64,000 nucleotides of DNA, taken from Chachezhania antarctica (GTDB lineage Bacteria > Pseudomonadota > Alphaproteobacteria > Rhodobacterales > Rhodobacteraceae). The notes beneath the pieces were generated by a model. It saw nothing but the letters and a program-made list of their open reading frames with translations. It did no database searches and was not told the origin of the DNA. Positions 35,325 to 44,218 of the stretch are shown in pieces; within the stretch, counting starts at the first letter, position 1, and the number at the start of each line of letters is the position of its first letter. The translations under genes were made by a program, and so were the position numbers. The stretch lies in contig NZ_QZEX01000007.1 of the NCBI RefSeq assembly GCF_003646465.1, forward strand, positions 3,945 through 67,944. The letters are read 5' to 3'.

Positions 35325-35759
35325 TCATGTCGATTGGTGGCCCCGGTCGTCTCTCCCGGGTTCGGCCAGATCGCTGGAGAACAGTGCGATCTTGTTGCCT
35401 TGAGGGTCGCGCAGGTAGCCGACAAAGAAATGAGGCCCGTAGGACGGGCGGAACCCCGGTTTGCCTTCGTCGGAGCCGCCTGCGGCGAGGGCTTCGGCAT
35501 GAAGGATGCGGACCTGGCTCTGGCTGCCGGCCTCGAACGCGACCATGGCGCCGTTGCCGGCCGAGGCACCCCGGCCATCGAAGGGTGCCTTGACGTAGAA
35601 ATCCGGCAGCACCGGAGACTGGCCCGATTCAACGGGCAGCGCGTAGCTCAGGCCTTCGGGACCTTCCGTAAGCCGGTAGCCCAACGCGGGCAGGAAGGCG
35701 GAATAGAACCGCTTCGCGCGAGCCATGTCATCTGCACCGACGGTGACGTAGGCAATCAT
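35325..35759 (-). CDS. VOC family protein (glyoxalase-like)
   Basis: The protein is 144 residues, a single VOC module. The N-terminus is MIAYVTVGADDMARAKRFYS and the late conserved segment is GPHFFVGYLRDPQGNKIALF. Proteins of this form are often of unknown substrate or give resistance to small toxic compounds. The stop region overlaps GC-rich sequence. It lies alone on the minus strand between the MFS and DUF302 genes. Confidence 0.83.
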   Translation of the reverse strand: MIAYVTVGADDMARAKRFYSAFLPALGYRLTEGPEGLSYALPVESGQSPVLPDFYVKAPFDGRGASAGNGAMVAFEAGSQSQVRILHAEALAAGGSDEGKPGFRPSYGPHFFVGYLRDPQGNKIALFSSDLAEPGRDDRGHQST

Positions 35760-35952
35760 GCTGCGGAATCCCTAATGCTGAGCCCGGGCCTTGCAGCACG
35801 CGGTGCGGCCGGTCGACATGGAGTGTGCCCTGCCATCCGCGGCGCGCAAGGGCATTCGGTCGATCATCCGCGTATGACGTCAGGGATCTTGCGCGTTGTC
35901 GCGGAGACGCGCGGTTGCCTCGCATGCGCGCCGCCGGGGGCGACGCGACAGT

Positions 35953-36429
35953 CTACGGCGTCCGCGCCTGTTCCGCGATGCGGGCGAAGACAATGTCGAG
36001 TTCGCGGGCCAGCGCCTGCAACGCCTCGCCGCCCTCATCCATGTAGGGCGCGAAGACGTGGCTGGGCGTCTTGTAGGACAGCGTTCCGGTCCCGTCGGCG
36101 TTCTCGGTCAGGTAAAAGCGGATCGGAGCCTCGATACCGGCGGCAAGGCTGGCCTTCAGCATGCGCCGCGCGTAATCGTTGCGGTAGACGCCGATGACGC
36201 GGTTACCGGGGATCTCGATCCCCTGCATCCGCGCCCCGTCCGAAGCGCTGGCCTGCGTGACAAGACCCATCTTCCGGGCCGCGATCGCCTCTTTCAGCGA
36301 CTGGTAGAGCGTCGCGAACGGCATGTCGGTCGGATGCACCTTCCATCCGGGGCGTTCGGCCATATTTCCGGCGGCGAGCGGCCCGCCCAGGGCCAGCGAG
36401 AGCAGCAGGGTGGAGAACAGTCGGGTCAT
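35953..36429 (-). CDS. exported DUF302 family protein
   Basis: The protein is 158 residues. A signal peptide (MTRLFSTLLLSLALGGPLAAG) precedes a DUF302 domain beginning HPTDMPFATLYQSLKEAIA, with IGVYRNDYARRML and APIRFYLTENADGTGTLSYK. Function of the family is unknown, with a role near respiration or sulfur metabolism sometimes proposed. The start at 36429 is chosen because it opens the signal peptide. It diverges from the ABC substrate-binding protein gene 182 bp away. Confidence 0.85.
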   Translation of the reverse strand: MTRLFSTLLLSLALGGPLAAGNMAERPGWKVHPTDMPFATLYQSLKEAIAARKMGLVTQASASDGARMQGIEIPGNRVIGVYRNDYARRMLKASLAAGIEAPIRFYLTENADGTGTLSYKTPSHVFAPYMDEGGEALQALARELDIVFARIAEQARTP

Positions 36430-36611
36430 CGGAACACCTTTCGCGATTACGGCCATTATCGCAAGGCACAGGTCCCGGCGCAATCCGGGCGCGATCCCCT
36501 GCGCGCGAGGCTACCGCGGGGGATGTCTCGCAATAAGGGTGCGGGAAGGCCTTTCCAACCGGCGCGGGACTGAATAGCCTCGCGCGCATAAACACCAAAA
36601 GGGAGTCTGAA

Positions 36612-37799
36612 ATGAAAAAGTTCCTGACAGCCACGGCTGCGGCGGCGCTGATGACGGCGGCCGGTAGCGTTGCGGCCGAAGACGTCAAGATCGGTGTGCT
36701 GCTGGGCTATACCGGCCCCATCGAAAGCCTTGCCGGCAACATGGCCCAGGGCGCCGAACTGGCGATGGAAGAAATAAATTCCGCCGGCGGCATCCTCGAC
36801 GGCGACATGCTGGTCCCGGTGCGCGCCGACACGGGCTGCATCGACAACGGCCTGGCCACGTCGAACGCGGAACGCCTGATCGCCGAGGGCGTGAAGGGCA
36901 TCGTGGGCGGTGACTGTTCCGGCGTGACCGGCGCTATCCTGCAGAACGTGGCGCGTGCCAACGGCATGGTCATGATCTCGCCCTCCGCCACGTCGCCGGC
37001 GCTGTCGACGGCCGAAGACGATGACCTGTTCTTCCGCACCGCGCCGTCGGACGCGCGCGAAGGCGAAGTGATGGCCGAGATCCTGAAGGAACGCGGGATC
37101 GAAAGCATCGCGCTGACCTACACCAACAACGACTACGGCAAGGGCCTGGCCGACGCGATCGAAAGCTCGTTCAAGGCAGCCGGCGGCGAAGTGACCATCG
37201 TGGCGGCCCACGAAGACGGGCGCGGCGATTATTCGTCGGAAGTGGCGGCACTGGCAGCGGCTGGCGGCGATATCCTCGTCGTGGCGGGCTATCTTGACCA
37301 GGGCGGCCTGGGCGTCATCCGGTCGGCCATGGATGCAGGTGCATGGGACACGTTCGGCATGCCGGGCGGCATGATCGGCGATTCGATCACCGAGGCCCTG
37401 GGCGATGACCTGAACGGGTCCTTCGGCCAGATCGCGGGCTCGGGCGGCGAAGGCACCACGCTGATCGCCGACATGAGCGAGAAGAAGGGCTTCGACGGCA
37501 CCTCGGCCTATGCGCCGGAAAGCTATGACGCCGCGGCGCTCTTCGCGCTGGCGATGCAGGCAGCCGGCTCGACCGAGCCGTCCGAGTACGGCCCGAAGAT
37601 CTTCGAGGTAGCCAACGCGCCGGGCGAGGAAATCATGCCGGGTGAACTGGCCAAGGCGATCGAGATCCTGAAATCGGGCGGCGACATCGACTATGTCGGC
37701 GCGTCGGCGGTCGAACTGATCGGTGGCGGCGAGAACGCCGGCAGCTACCGCGAAGTCGAGGTCAAGGACGGCAAGTACGAGACGGTCGGCTACCGCTGA
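36612..37799 (+). CDS. ABC transporter substrate-binding protein, branched-chain amino acid (LivJ/LivK) type
   Basis: The protein is 395 residues. The signal peptide ends near VAA (about residue 22). The mature sequence begins DVKIGVLLGYTGPIESLAG, as in periplasmic binding fold type I proteins, with NDYGKGLADAIESSF and PESYDAAALFALAM in later positions. It would capture amino acids or amides for a HAAT-type importer. No permease or ATPase gene is next to it, so it is either an orphan or the partners lie elsewhere. AAAGGGAG precedes ATG 36612. A strong terminator follows. Confidence 0.9.
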   Translation: MKKFLTATAAAALMTAAGSVAAEDVKIGVLLGYTGPIESLAGNMAQGAELAMEEINSAGGILDGDMLVPVRADTGCIDNGLATSNAERLIAEGVKGIVGGDCSGVTGAILQNVARANGMVMISPSATSPALSTAEDDDLFFRTAPSDAREGEVMAEILKERGIESIALTYTNNDYGKGLADAIESSFKAAGGEVTIVAAHEDGRGDYSSEVAALAAAGGDILVVAGYLDQGGLGVIRSAMDAGAWDTFGMPGGMIGDSITEALGDDLNGSFGQIAGSGGEGTTLIADMSEKKGFDGTSAYAPESYDAAALFALAMQAAGSTEPSEYGPKIFEVANAPGEEIMPGELAKAIEILKSGGDIDYVGASAVELIGGGENAGSYREVEVKDGKYETVGYR

Positions 37800-37825
37800 T
37801 CCGGACCGGACGTGGAGAATGGAAA

Positions 37826-37851
37826 GGGCGTGCTTTGCGCGCCCCTTTTTT
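37826..37851 (+). terminator. rho-independent terminator after the substrate-binding protein gene
   Basis: GGGCGTGC (37826-37833) pairs with GCGCGCCC (37837-37844), with one G-T pair, around a TTT loop. Six T follow at 37846-37851. It lies 27 bp after the stop codon. Confidence 0.88.
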
Positions 37852-37874
37852 CGTGGGTCGATGATCGCAAGGGC

Positions 37875-38231
37875 AGCTCGGGTTCACCACAGAGATGGGC
37901 CCGCCATCCCTGCAGATCCACCGCCGCCTGATTGGGGCCTGGGCGCTCACGCCCGTCCCGTCAAGGGCGAGCCGCGCGGTGCGCGGGCCTGCGGCCCCTT
38001 GACGGGAAGGCCGCGACCGCTCCTGCCGGCCCCAGGCGACGGTGGCTCCGCAGAGATGGCCTGGAGGGTACATGTTCACCGGGGAAGGGCCGCGCCCCTT
38101 GTTCTTCTTTTCCGAAATACTCCGGGGGAGGCGCGGCGACAGCCGCGGCGGGGGCAGAGCCCCCATGCCTGCGGTCCGGCGGTATCGACCCCCAGTCTTG
38201 GGCGTAGGGTGCGTGGTCTCCACGTACCGCA
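37875..38231 (+). repeat. long dispersed intergenic repeat, copy 2
   Basis: This matches 25643-25970 in the same orientation, starting with the same AGCTCGGGTTCACCACAGAG. It keeps the CCGTCAAGGG/CCTTGACGGG hairpin, CCCCAGGCGACGGTGGCTCC and the terminal GTAGGGTGCGTGGT. Copy 2 is longer near the end, where it holds a GGGGGC-AGA-GCCCCC palindrome. It fills the space between the terminator and the CNNM gene. Open frames within it are shadows of the repeat. Confidence 0.8.
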
Positions 38232-38238
38232 CCGCCCA

Positions 38239-39540
38239 TCAGAGCGGGCGGACCTTCAGCCCGGTCACGCGGTTGCCCTCTCGGTCCGTGACCTCGAACC
38301 GGAAGCCGTGGAACGAGAACACCTGGCCCTTGGTCGGGATCGCCTGCGCTTCGTGGATCACGAGGCCAGCCACCGTATTCGCCTCGTCATCCGGCAGGTT
38401 CCAGTCCATCGCGCGGTTCAGGTCGCGGATCGTCATGGCGCCTTCGACTAGGTAGTGGCCGTCCTCCGACTTGGTCAGCGGGGGCGGCGCGGCGCGGTCG
38501 AATTCATCGGTGATCTCGCCCACGATTTCTTCAAGGATGTCTTCCAGCGTGATCAGGCCGCGGAGCGAGCCGTATTCGTCCACCACCAGCGCGAAATGGG
38601 TGCGCAAGCGCAGGAATTCGCGCATCTGGTCGTCGAGCGTCGTGGTTTCCGGCACAAAATAGGGCGGCGTCGCGACATCGCGGATGTCGAAGTTGCGCAG
38701 GACGCTCGCGTCACCATCGGGGCCGCCGATGAGCTTGTACATCGCGCGGAGCAGGTCCTTGGCATGGACCACGCCGATGATGTTCTCGGGGTCTTCCCGG
38801 TAGACCGGCAGCCGCGTATGCGGGCTGTCGAGGCATTGCGCCAGGATCGTGTCGGCGTCCTGGTCGCCGTCGATCATCTCGATGCCTGAGCGGTGGAGCA
38901 TGATCTCTTCCACGAAGCGGTCGCCGAGGTCGAGCGCGCCCAGGATCCGGTCGCGGTCTTCCTTGTGGACGACGCCTTCGGAATGGCCCAGCTGCAGCGC
39001 GCCGGCGATTTCCTCGCGCACCGCCAGGACGTTGCTGTCGGGGTCGATCTTGACGCCGAACACACCCAGTATGAAGCGCACCATTAGCCGGACAGCTCCG
39101 ACGATGGGAGAGAAGACGCGCACGACGATCGAGATCGGCGGGGCGACGAAGGCCGCGGCCTTTTCGGCGTTGGTGATGGCATAGGTCTTGGGCATCACCT
39201 CGGCGAAGATCAGGACGAGGAAGGTCATCACCAGCGTTGCCAGCGCCACGCCGCCTTCGCCGAACGAACGGGTGAAGAGCGCCGTTGTCAGCGATGTGGC
39301 CAGGATGTTCACCAGGTTGTTGCCCAGAAGAACCGACCCGATCAGACGTTCGTTGTCCTCGGTCACCTTCAGCGCGGATTCCGCGCCGCGGGATCCCTTG
39401 TCGGCCTGCGTGCGCAGCTTGCCGCGGGACGCCGCGGTCAGCGCGGTTTCCGAGCCCGAGAAAAAGGCCGAGAACACGATCAGAAGAAGGATCCCGCCAC
39501 CGGTGACCCAGAAAGCCGTATCGAATACAGAGGCGTCCAT
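38239..39540 (-). CDS. CNNM/CorC (HlyC/CorC) family membrane protein
   Basis: The protein is 433 residues. An N-terminal DUF21 domain has three or four helices with the conserved FFSGSETALTAASRGKLR start. Then come two CBS domains (about residues 205-330; segments HTRLPVYREDPENIIGVVH and RTHFALVVDEYGSLRGL) and a C-terminal CorC_HlyC domain. Family members act in magnesium or cobalt handling, probably Mg export. It lies 64 bp downstream of the XerD-like gene on the same strand, which is the common order in this bacterial group. Confidence 0.9.
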   Translation of the reverse strand: MDASVFDTAFWVTGGGILLLIVFSAFFSGSETALTAASRGKLRTQADKGSRGAESALKVTEDNERLIGSVLLGNNLVNILATSLTTALFTRSFGEGGVALATLVMTFLVLIFAEVMPKTYAITNAEKAAAFVAPPISIVVRVFSPIVGAVRLMVRFILGVFGVKIDPDSNVLAVREEIAGALQLGHSEGVVHKEDRDRILGALDLGDRFVEEIMLHRSGIEMIDGDQDADTILAQCLDSPHTRLPVYREDPENIIGVVHAKDLLRAMYKLIGGPDGDASVLRNFDIRDVATPPYFVPETTTLDDQMREFLRLRTHFALVVDEYGSLRGLITLEDILEEIVGEITDEFDRAAPPPLTKSEDGHYLVEGAMTIRDLNRAMDWNLPDDEANTVAGLVIHEAQAIPTKGQVFSFHGFRFEVTDREGNRVTGLKVRPL

Positions 39541-39604
39541 CGAAAACTCCTAAACCGCCGCGGTTATGCGCTGCGGGCGGGGGGACGATCAAGGGGGAGC
39601 GGGA

Positions 39605-40570
39605 TCAGTCTTCGGTCTTGTCGGCCAGCGGGTGCCGCGTCAGCACCAGTTCCGACAGGCGCGCATCCAGCACGTGGGTGTATATTTCCGTGGTGGCGAC
39701 ATCGGCATGGCCCAGCAGCGTCTGGATCGACCGCAGATCGGCGCCGTTGGCCAGAAGGTGTGTGGCGAAGGCATGGCGCAGCGTGTGGGGCGTGACCCGG
39801 TCCGGCGGGACGCCGGCCGCCACCGCGAAATCCTTGATCAGCAGGTAGAAGCCGTGCCGGGTGAGGTGCCCGGACTTGCCGCGTGACGGGAACAGGAACC
39901 GCGCCTCGGGCGGAAGCGGCGCCGAAGCGGCGACGGAGGCACGCTTGGCCTCGAACATCGCGTCGCGGGCGATCAGCCATTCGGTGAGCGCGTCACGGGC
40001 GGGCGGGGACAGGGGCACCATGCGTTCCTTGCCGCCTTTTCCCACCACCAGCAGCATCCGCGGATCGCCCCGAGCGGAGGAAACAGGCAGCGACACCAGT
40101 TCGCTGACGCGCATACCCGTGGCATAGAGCAGTTCCATCAGGCAGGCATTGCGCAGCCGGTCGGTTTCGGTCCGGCCCGTGGCGCGGGCGGCGTCGAGCA
40201 GGCTGTCGACCTCTTCTTCGGCCAGCGTGCCGGGCAGGCGGCGCGGGCGGCCGGGGCCGCGGATCTCGATCGCCGGGTTGTCGGCGCGCCAGCCTTCCTC
40301 GAACGCGAAGCGGTAGATCTGGCGGATGGCCGAGAGCCGCCGCGCGCGCGTGGCCTGGCTGAGCCCGTCGGCGTCGCAGGACACGAGGTAGGCCTCCACG
40401 TCCTCGCGCGTGGCGCGCTCGAAAGCCGAACCCTTGCCGGCCAGCCACGCGGCGACGTCTTTCAGGTCACGCCCGTAGGCCAGTTGCGTGTTGCGGGCCG
40501 CGCCCTGTTCCGCCGCGCAGGCATCCAGGAACGCGGAAATCCAGTCGTGGTCCTGCGCGGGCCCGCCCAT
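39605..40570 (-). CDS. xerD: tyrosine recombinase XerD (dif-site resolution)
   Basis: The protein is 321 residues. The N-terminal SAM-like DNA-binding domain (about 8-95) is followed by the catalytic domain. Active-site residues are Arg154 in ATGMRVSEL, Lys178, His262-x2-Arg265 in HTLRHAFATH, His288 in LGHAD and Tyr297 in EIYTHV. It resolves chromosome dimers with XerC. Its length, complete active site and place beside aroK-aroB mark it as the housekeeping enzyme, not the integrase of the island. It begins directly after the stop of the exported protein gene upstream. Confidence 0.9.
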   Translation of the reverse strand: MGGPAQDHDWISAFLDACAAEQGAARNTQLAYGRDLKDVAAWLAGKGSAFERATREDVEAYLVSCDADGLSQATRARRLSAIRQIYRFAFEEGWRADNPAIEIRGPGRPRRLPGTLAEEEVDSLLDAARATGRTETDRLRNACLMELLYATGMRVSELVSLPVSSARGDPRMLLVVGKGGKERMVPLSPPARDALTEWLIARDAMFEAKRASVAASAPLPPEARFLFPSRGKSGHLTRHGFYLLIKDFAVAAGVPPDRVTPHTLRHAFATHLLANGADLRSIQTLLGHADVATTEIYTHVLDARLSELVLTRHPLADKTED

Positions 40571-42250
40571 TCAGCCGCGCTCCATCAGCAGGGCCTGAAG
40601 CGCCGCGCGCCGGGCGGCGTCTTCCTGACCGACCGAACGGAGGATGGCCAGCGCTTCGGTCAGGGCGGCGTCGTTGCCCTGCAGCCCGCTGGCGAAGCGG
40701 GTCATGGCCTTCAGGATCGTCTCGCCCAGCCGGCCGTCGGACACGCGGCCCGACATGCTGGCGGGCACCAGAAGGCTGGGCACCGCGCCGTCGGCGGTGA
40801 ACCCGTCGGCAATGGCCTGCGCGCGTGCGTCGGGGGCGGGCACAGATTGCGGCACGCCCCGGGCAAGGGCCGCCAGGAACTGGGTGCGCGGGCTGTCATC
40901 GGGCGGCGTCGCCGCGGCGGCGGCGTAATCCGGCGACAAGAGGCGGATCTTCCACGCGAGCCACCGGGCCTCGCCCACGTCGGGCAGCCGGATCGCGGCC
41001 AGCCTGTGGGCAAAGAGCGTGGCGAAGGTGGGGCCCAGGCCCTCGTCGGTCATGGCCTGCCAGACCTCGGGCAGAAGCTCGGCCACCAATGCGCCGTTCC
41101 CGTCCGCCAGAGCGCCGTCGAAACGCTGGATCGCATCCACGCGGTCCCACACCCCGCCCGAGGCCGAGGGCCGCCGGTCGGTATAGAGGCCCAGCAGCCG
41201 GTTCGGGCTGACGGCGCCGGAGCGGGTCAGCCGCTCGGCCGCCTCGATCTGGGCTTTCCAGCCGGCAAGATCCTGAAGATCGGCATTGGCGAAGACCCGG
41301 GGCAGGCGGCCCGTGGGCAGGCGTTCCCCGATGGCGGAATACAGGATGAAGGTCAGCGCATCGGGCTGCATCGGCGGGGGCAGAAGATCGGCGTCCTCGC
41401 TCAGGTCGGGATGCAGGAAGCGGGCCAGAAGGTTCAGGTCGGCCGCGCCGATCAGGTCCAGCGTTTCGGCCATGTCGAACAGGAGCGTTGCCGTGTGCCA
41501 ATCGCCCAGCCGCGCGTTGCAGAAGATCTGCGCGCGGTAATCCTGGGTGAGTTCGGGCATCGCGATCAGCTGCTGACAGACGGCGTCGGCCTCTCCCGTC
41601 AGAAGCGCCGCATCGAAGCGCAGCGCGAAGCGGTCCCGCACGCCCCTGAGCGCGTCCGAGCCGCCGCCGGGCACGACCAGATGCTGTTCGGGTTCGGACA
41701 GGTCGGCCAGCGCACGCACCGGATCGGCGGCGCCCAGGTCCATAAGCCGGGTCAGGCGGGCGGTCAGCAGGATGTCTTCGGCGCCGGACCGCTGGGGGGC
41801 GTAGGCTTCGGTCAGCAGCAGGGTGTAAAGCAGCCGTTGCATCGCCGGGTTGTCGGCGACGGGCACGCCGGATATCAGGCGGACGAGGTCTTCGGGCTGG
41901 CTTCCGGCCCACAGATCCCGCGGCAGGCCCGAGACGTCGGGCGGCACAAGCCCCGCCGCGCGTTCCTCGGTTCCCAGGGGCCGCACATCGACTGTGGGCA
42001 CCGAGATGCCTTCGGTCACGGGCGGTTCATCCAGCGCGGTGTCGGGGGCGGTTCCGCGCGGTTTCAGCACTTGCGGCTGGCCCGGGGTCCATTCGATGCT
42101 GGGTTGTGACAGCCAGTCGATCGCCGACATCGGTGCCCGCGAATCGCGGCCCTGTTGCTGCGCCGCACCCGTCCCGGCACCGGCCGCGATCAGGATCGCG
42201 GCAAGCGTCGCACCGGCGCAAAGCCCGTGACAGGTCTGCTTGAAGGGCAT
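40571..42250 (-). CDS. large exported protein of unknown function
   Basis: The protein is 559 residues. A signal peptide (ATLAAILIAAGAGTGAA) is followed by a mature part with a low-complexity start (QQQGRDSRAPM) and a long helical body with repeated Ala/Leu-rich segments that resemble TPR-like solenoid repeats. I recognise no family. It lies between a 57-residue membrane protein (2 bp upstream) and xerD (adjacent), so the three are probably one unit. A periplasmic scaffold role is a guess. Confidence 0.75.
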   Translation of the reverse strand: MPFKQTCHGLCAGATLAAILIAAGAGTGAAQQQGRDSRAPMSAIDWLSQPSIEWTPGQPQVLKPRGTAPDTALDEPPVTEGISVPTVDVRPLGTEERAAGLVPPDVSGLPRDLWAGSQPEDLVRLISGVPVADNPAMQRLLYTLLLTEAYAPQRSGAEDILLTARLTRLMDLGAADPVRALADLSEPEQHLVVPGGGSDALRGVRDRFALRFDAALLTGEADAVCQQLIAMPELTQDYRAQIFCNARLGDWHTATLLFDMAETLDLIGAADLNLLARFLHPDLSEDADLLPPPMQPDALTFILYSAIGERLPTGRLPRVFANADLQDLAGWKAQIEAAERLTRSGAVSPNRLLGLYTDRRPSASGGVWDRVDAIQRFDGALADGNGALVAELLPEVWQAMTDEGLGPTFATLFAHRLAAIRLPDVGEARWLAWKIRLLSPDYAAAAATPPDDSPRTQFLAALARGVPQSVPAPDARAQAIADGFTADGAVPSLLVPASMSGRVSDGRLGETILKAMTRFASGLQGNDAALTEALAILRSVGQEDAARRAALQALLMERG

Positions 42251-42252
42251 TC

Positions 42253-42426
42253 TCAGTCCACCTGCAACGTGATCGCGGCGGTTTGCGGTTCAACCGGGGC
42301 CGAGAAATCGACCCCCACGAACGGCCCTACAGCCGCGTAGATGACAACGCCCACGGCGCCGATGATGCACAGCACCACCGCCAGCCCGAACGCGTATTTC
42401 AACAATGCTCCGAATACCTGCGCCAT
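42253..42426 (-). CDS. 57-residue single-helix membrane protein
   Basis: This short gene reads MAQVFGALLKYAFGLAVVLC at its start. A hydrophobic helix (about residues 11-33) is followed by a short polar tail ending TLQVD. A GGCAC-type region precedes the start. It lies 2 bp before the exported protein gene and diverges from aroK with about 80 bp between. No function is known. The clean end-to-end packing with its neighbour supports that it is real. Confidence 0.65.
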   Translation of the reverse strand: MAQVFGALLKYAFGLAVVLCIIGAVGVVIYAAVGPFVGVDFSAPVEPQTAAITLQVD

Positions 42427-42506
42427 AGTGCCGGCCTTTCTGCCAGTTCCTTGTTACGGCAGTTTATATATGGCCTTTTCGCGCAGATCACGTCATTCAC
42501 ACGGTC

Positions 42507-43109
42507 ATGAGCGGAATTGAACCGCCCCGACCGCGGCCGCAGGTCCGTATCGGCCGCCGGGGCATCGGGAAACTGGGAAAACCCATCGTTCTGGTGGGCA
42601 TGATGGGCGCAGGCAAGACAGCCGTCGGGCGTGCTCTGGCCGCGCGACTCAGGGTTCCGTTCCACGATTGCGATGTCGAGATCGAATCTGCCGCCAACAT
42701 GACCATTGCCGAAATCTTCGCCCGCGATGGCGAGGCCTTCTTCCGCCGCAAGGAATCGCAGGTTCTGGGCCGGCTTCTGGACGGTCCGCCCGGCATCCTG
42801 TCGACGGGCGGGGGGGTCTTCGTGTCGGAAGACAACCGCGCGGCCGTGCGTGATCGCGGCGTGTCGGTCTGGCTGAACGTGCCGGTCGATGTCTTGTGGG
42901 CGCGCGTGCGCAACCGGACGACGCGGCCGCTTCTCAGCACCGCCAATCCCCGCGCCACGCTGCAGGAGATCCTCGACCGCCGGATGCCGCAATATGCCGA
43001 AGCCGATGTCGAGGTTCACGCCGATGCCAAGACGGGGATCGAGGACATGGTCGACAGGATACTGACCGCCCTGATCGACCGGGGCGACGTGTTCGGAGCG
43101 AAATCATGA
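42507..43109 (+). CDS. aroK: shikimate kinase
   Basis: The enzyme phosphorylates shikimate in aromatic amino acid synthesis. It is 200 residues. Walker A is GMMGAGKT (31-38). Shikimate-binding residues are in CDVEIE (DxD-like) and FFRRKE, and the GGG loop is STGGGVF. The lid region is RTTRPLL. An N-terminal extension of about 20 residues precedes the core, common in this group. The stop overlaps the aroB start by ATGA. Confidence 0.95.
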   Translation: MSGIEPPRPRPQVRIGRRGIGKLGKPIVLVGMMGAGKTAVGRALAARLRVPFHDCDVEIESAANMTIAEIFARDGEAFFRRKESQVLGRLLDGPPGILSTGGGVFVSEDNRAAVRDRGVSVWLNVPVDVLWARVRNRTTRPLLSTANPRATLQEILDRRMPQYAEADVEVHADAKTGIEDMVDRILTALIDRGDVFGAKS

Positions 43110-44218
43110 CCCAAACGGTACACGTACCATTGGACAGCCGCGCCTATGACGTGGTGATCGGCCCCGGCCTGCTGGACGCTGCCGGCACCCGCATCGCGCC
43201 GCTTCTGCACCGCCCCCGCGTCTGGATCGTGACGGAAGAGCGCGTGGCCCAAGCCCAGCTTGGCGCGCTGACGGCCGGGCTGGAGGCATCGGGCATCGCG
43301 TCGGAGACGCTGATCCTGCCGCCGGGCGAGGCGACCAAAAGCTGGCCGCATCTGACACGTGTCGTCGAATGGCTGCTGGACGAACGGGTGGAACGCCGCG
43401 ACGTGGTCGTGGCGTTTGGTGGCGGCGTGATCGGCGATCTGGTGGGCTTTGCCGCCGCGATCCTGCGCCGCGGCGTGCGCTTCGTGCAGATCCCCACGAC
43501 GCTTCTGGCGCAGGTCGACAGTTCCGTCGGCGGCAAGACCGGCATCAACACGTCCCACGGCAAGAACCTTGTCGGCGCGTTTCACCAGCCGTCGCTGGTG
43601 CTGGCCGACCTGAGTGTGCTGGAAAGCCTGCCGAAACGGGATTTCCTTGCGGGCTATGGGGAAGTCGCCAAGTACGGCCTTCTGGGTGACGCGGCATTCT
43701 TCGACTGGCTGGAAGACAACACGGCCCGGCTTCTGGCGCGCGAGACGGATGCGCTGGCCCATGCCGTCGCCCGCTCGGTCCAGATGAAGGCCGAGATCGT
43801 CGTCCGCGACGAGACCGAACAGGGCGACCGCGCGCTTCTGAATCTGGGCCATACCTTCGGCCACGCGCTGGAATCCGCGACGGGCTATTCCGACCGGCTG
43901 CTGCATGGCGAAGGCGTGGCCATCGGCTGCGCGCTGGCCTTTGCGCTGTCGGCCCGCATGGGGCTTTGTTCGCAGGAGGACCCCAGCCGCGTCCGCGCGC
44001 ATCTGGCCGCGATGGAGATGAAGGCCGATCTGGCCGACATCCCCGGCGATCTGCCGGACGCCGACGGTCTGCTGGCGCTGATGGGGCAGGACAAGAAAGT
44101 GATCGACGGCAAGTTGCGCTTCATCCTGGCCCGAGGCATCGGCGACAGTTTCGTGACCTCTGAGGTCGACCGTGCCGACGTTCACGCCGTCCTGTCCGAG
44201 GCGCTGGCCGGACGATAG
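43106..44218 (+). CDS. aroB: 3-dehydroquinate synthase
   Basis: The enzyme converts DAHP to 3-dehydroquinate using NAD+ and zinc. It is 370 residues. NAD-binding GGGVIGDLVGFAA and PTTLLAQVDSSVGGKTG are intact. The zinc ligands are in YGEVAKYG, NLGHTFGHALE and LLHGEGVAIG. The frame is open upstream through aroK, but ATG 43106 is coupled to the aroK stop and begins the family sequence. Confidence 0.96.
   Translation: MTQTVHVPLDSRAYDVVIGPGLLDAAGTRIAPLLHRPRVWIVTEERVAQAQLGALTAGLEASGIASETLILPPGEATKSWPHLTRVVEWLLDERVERRDVVVAFGGGVIGDLVGFAAAILRRGVRFVQIPTTLLAQVDSSVGGKTGINTSHGKNLVGAFHQPSLVLADLSVLESLPKRDFLAGYGEVAKYGLLGDAAFFDWLEDNTARLLARETDALAHAVARSVQMKAEIVVRDETEQGDRALLNLGHTFGHALESATGYSDRLLHGEGVAIGCALAFALSARMGLCSQEDPSRVRAHLAAMEMKADLADIPGDLPDADGLLALMGQDKKVIDGKLRFILARGIGDSFVTSEVDRADVHAVLSEALAGR

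Noticed and set aside
37723-38451. Open frames within and beyond the long intergenic repeat
   Set aside because: They cross the end of the binding-protein gene, a strong terminator and the repeat. The matching repeat copy at 25.7 kb gives similar shadows.
39605-40570. XerD-like recombinase considered as the integrase of the island
   Set aside because: It lies 25 kb beyond the island end, beside aroK-aroB, with the length and active site of the housekeeping enzyme.
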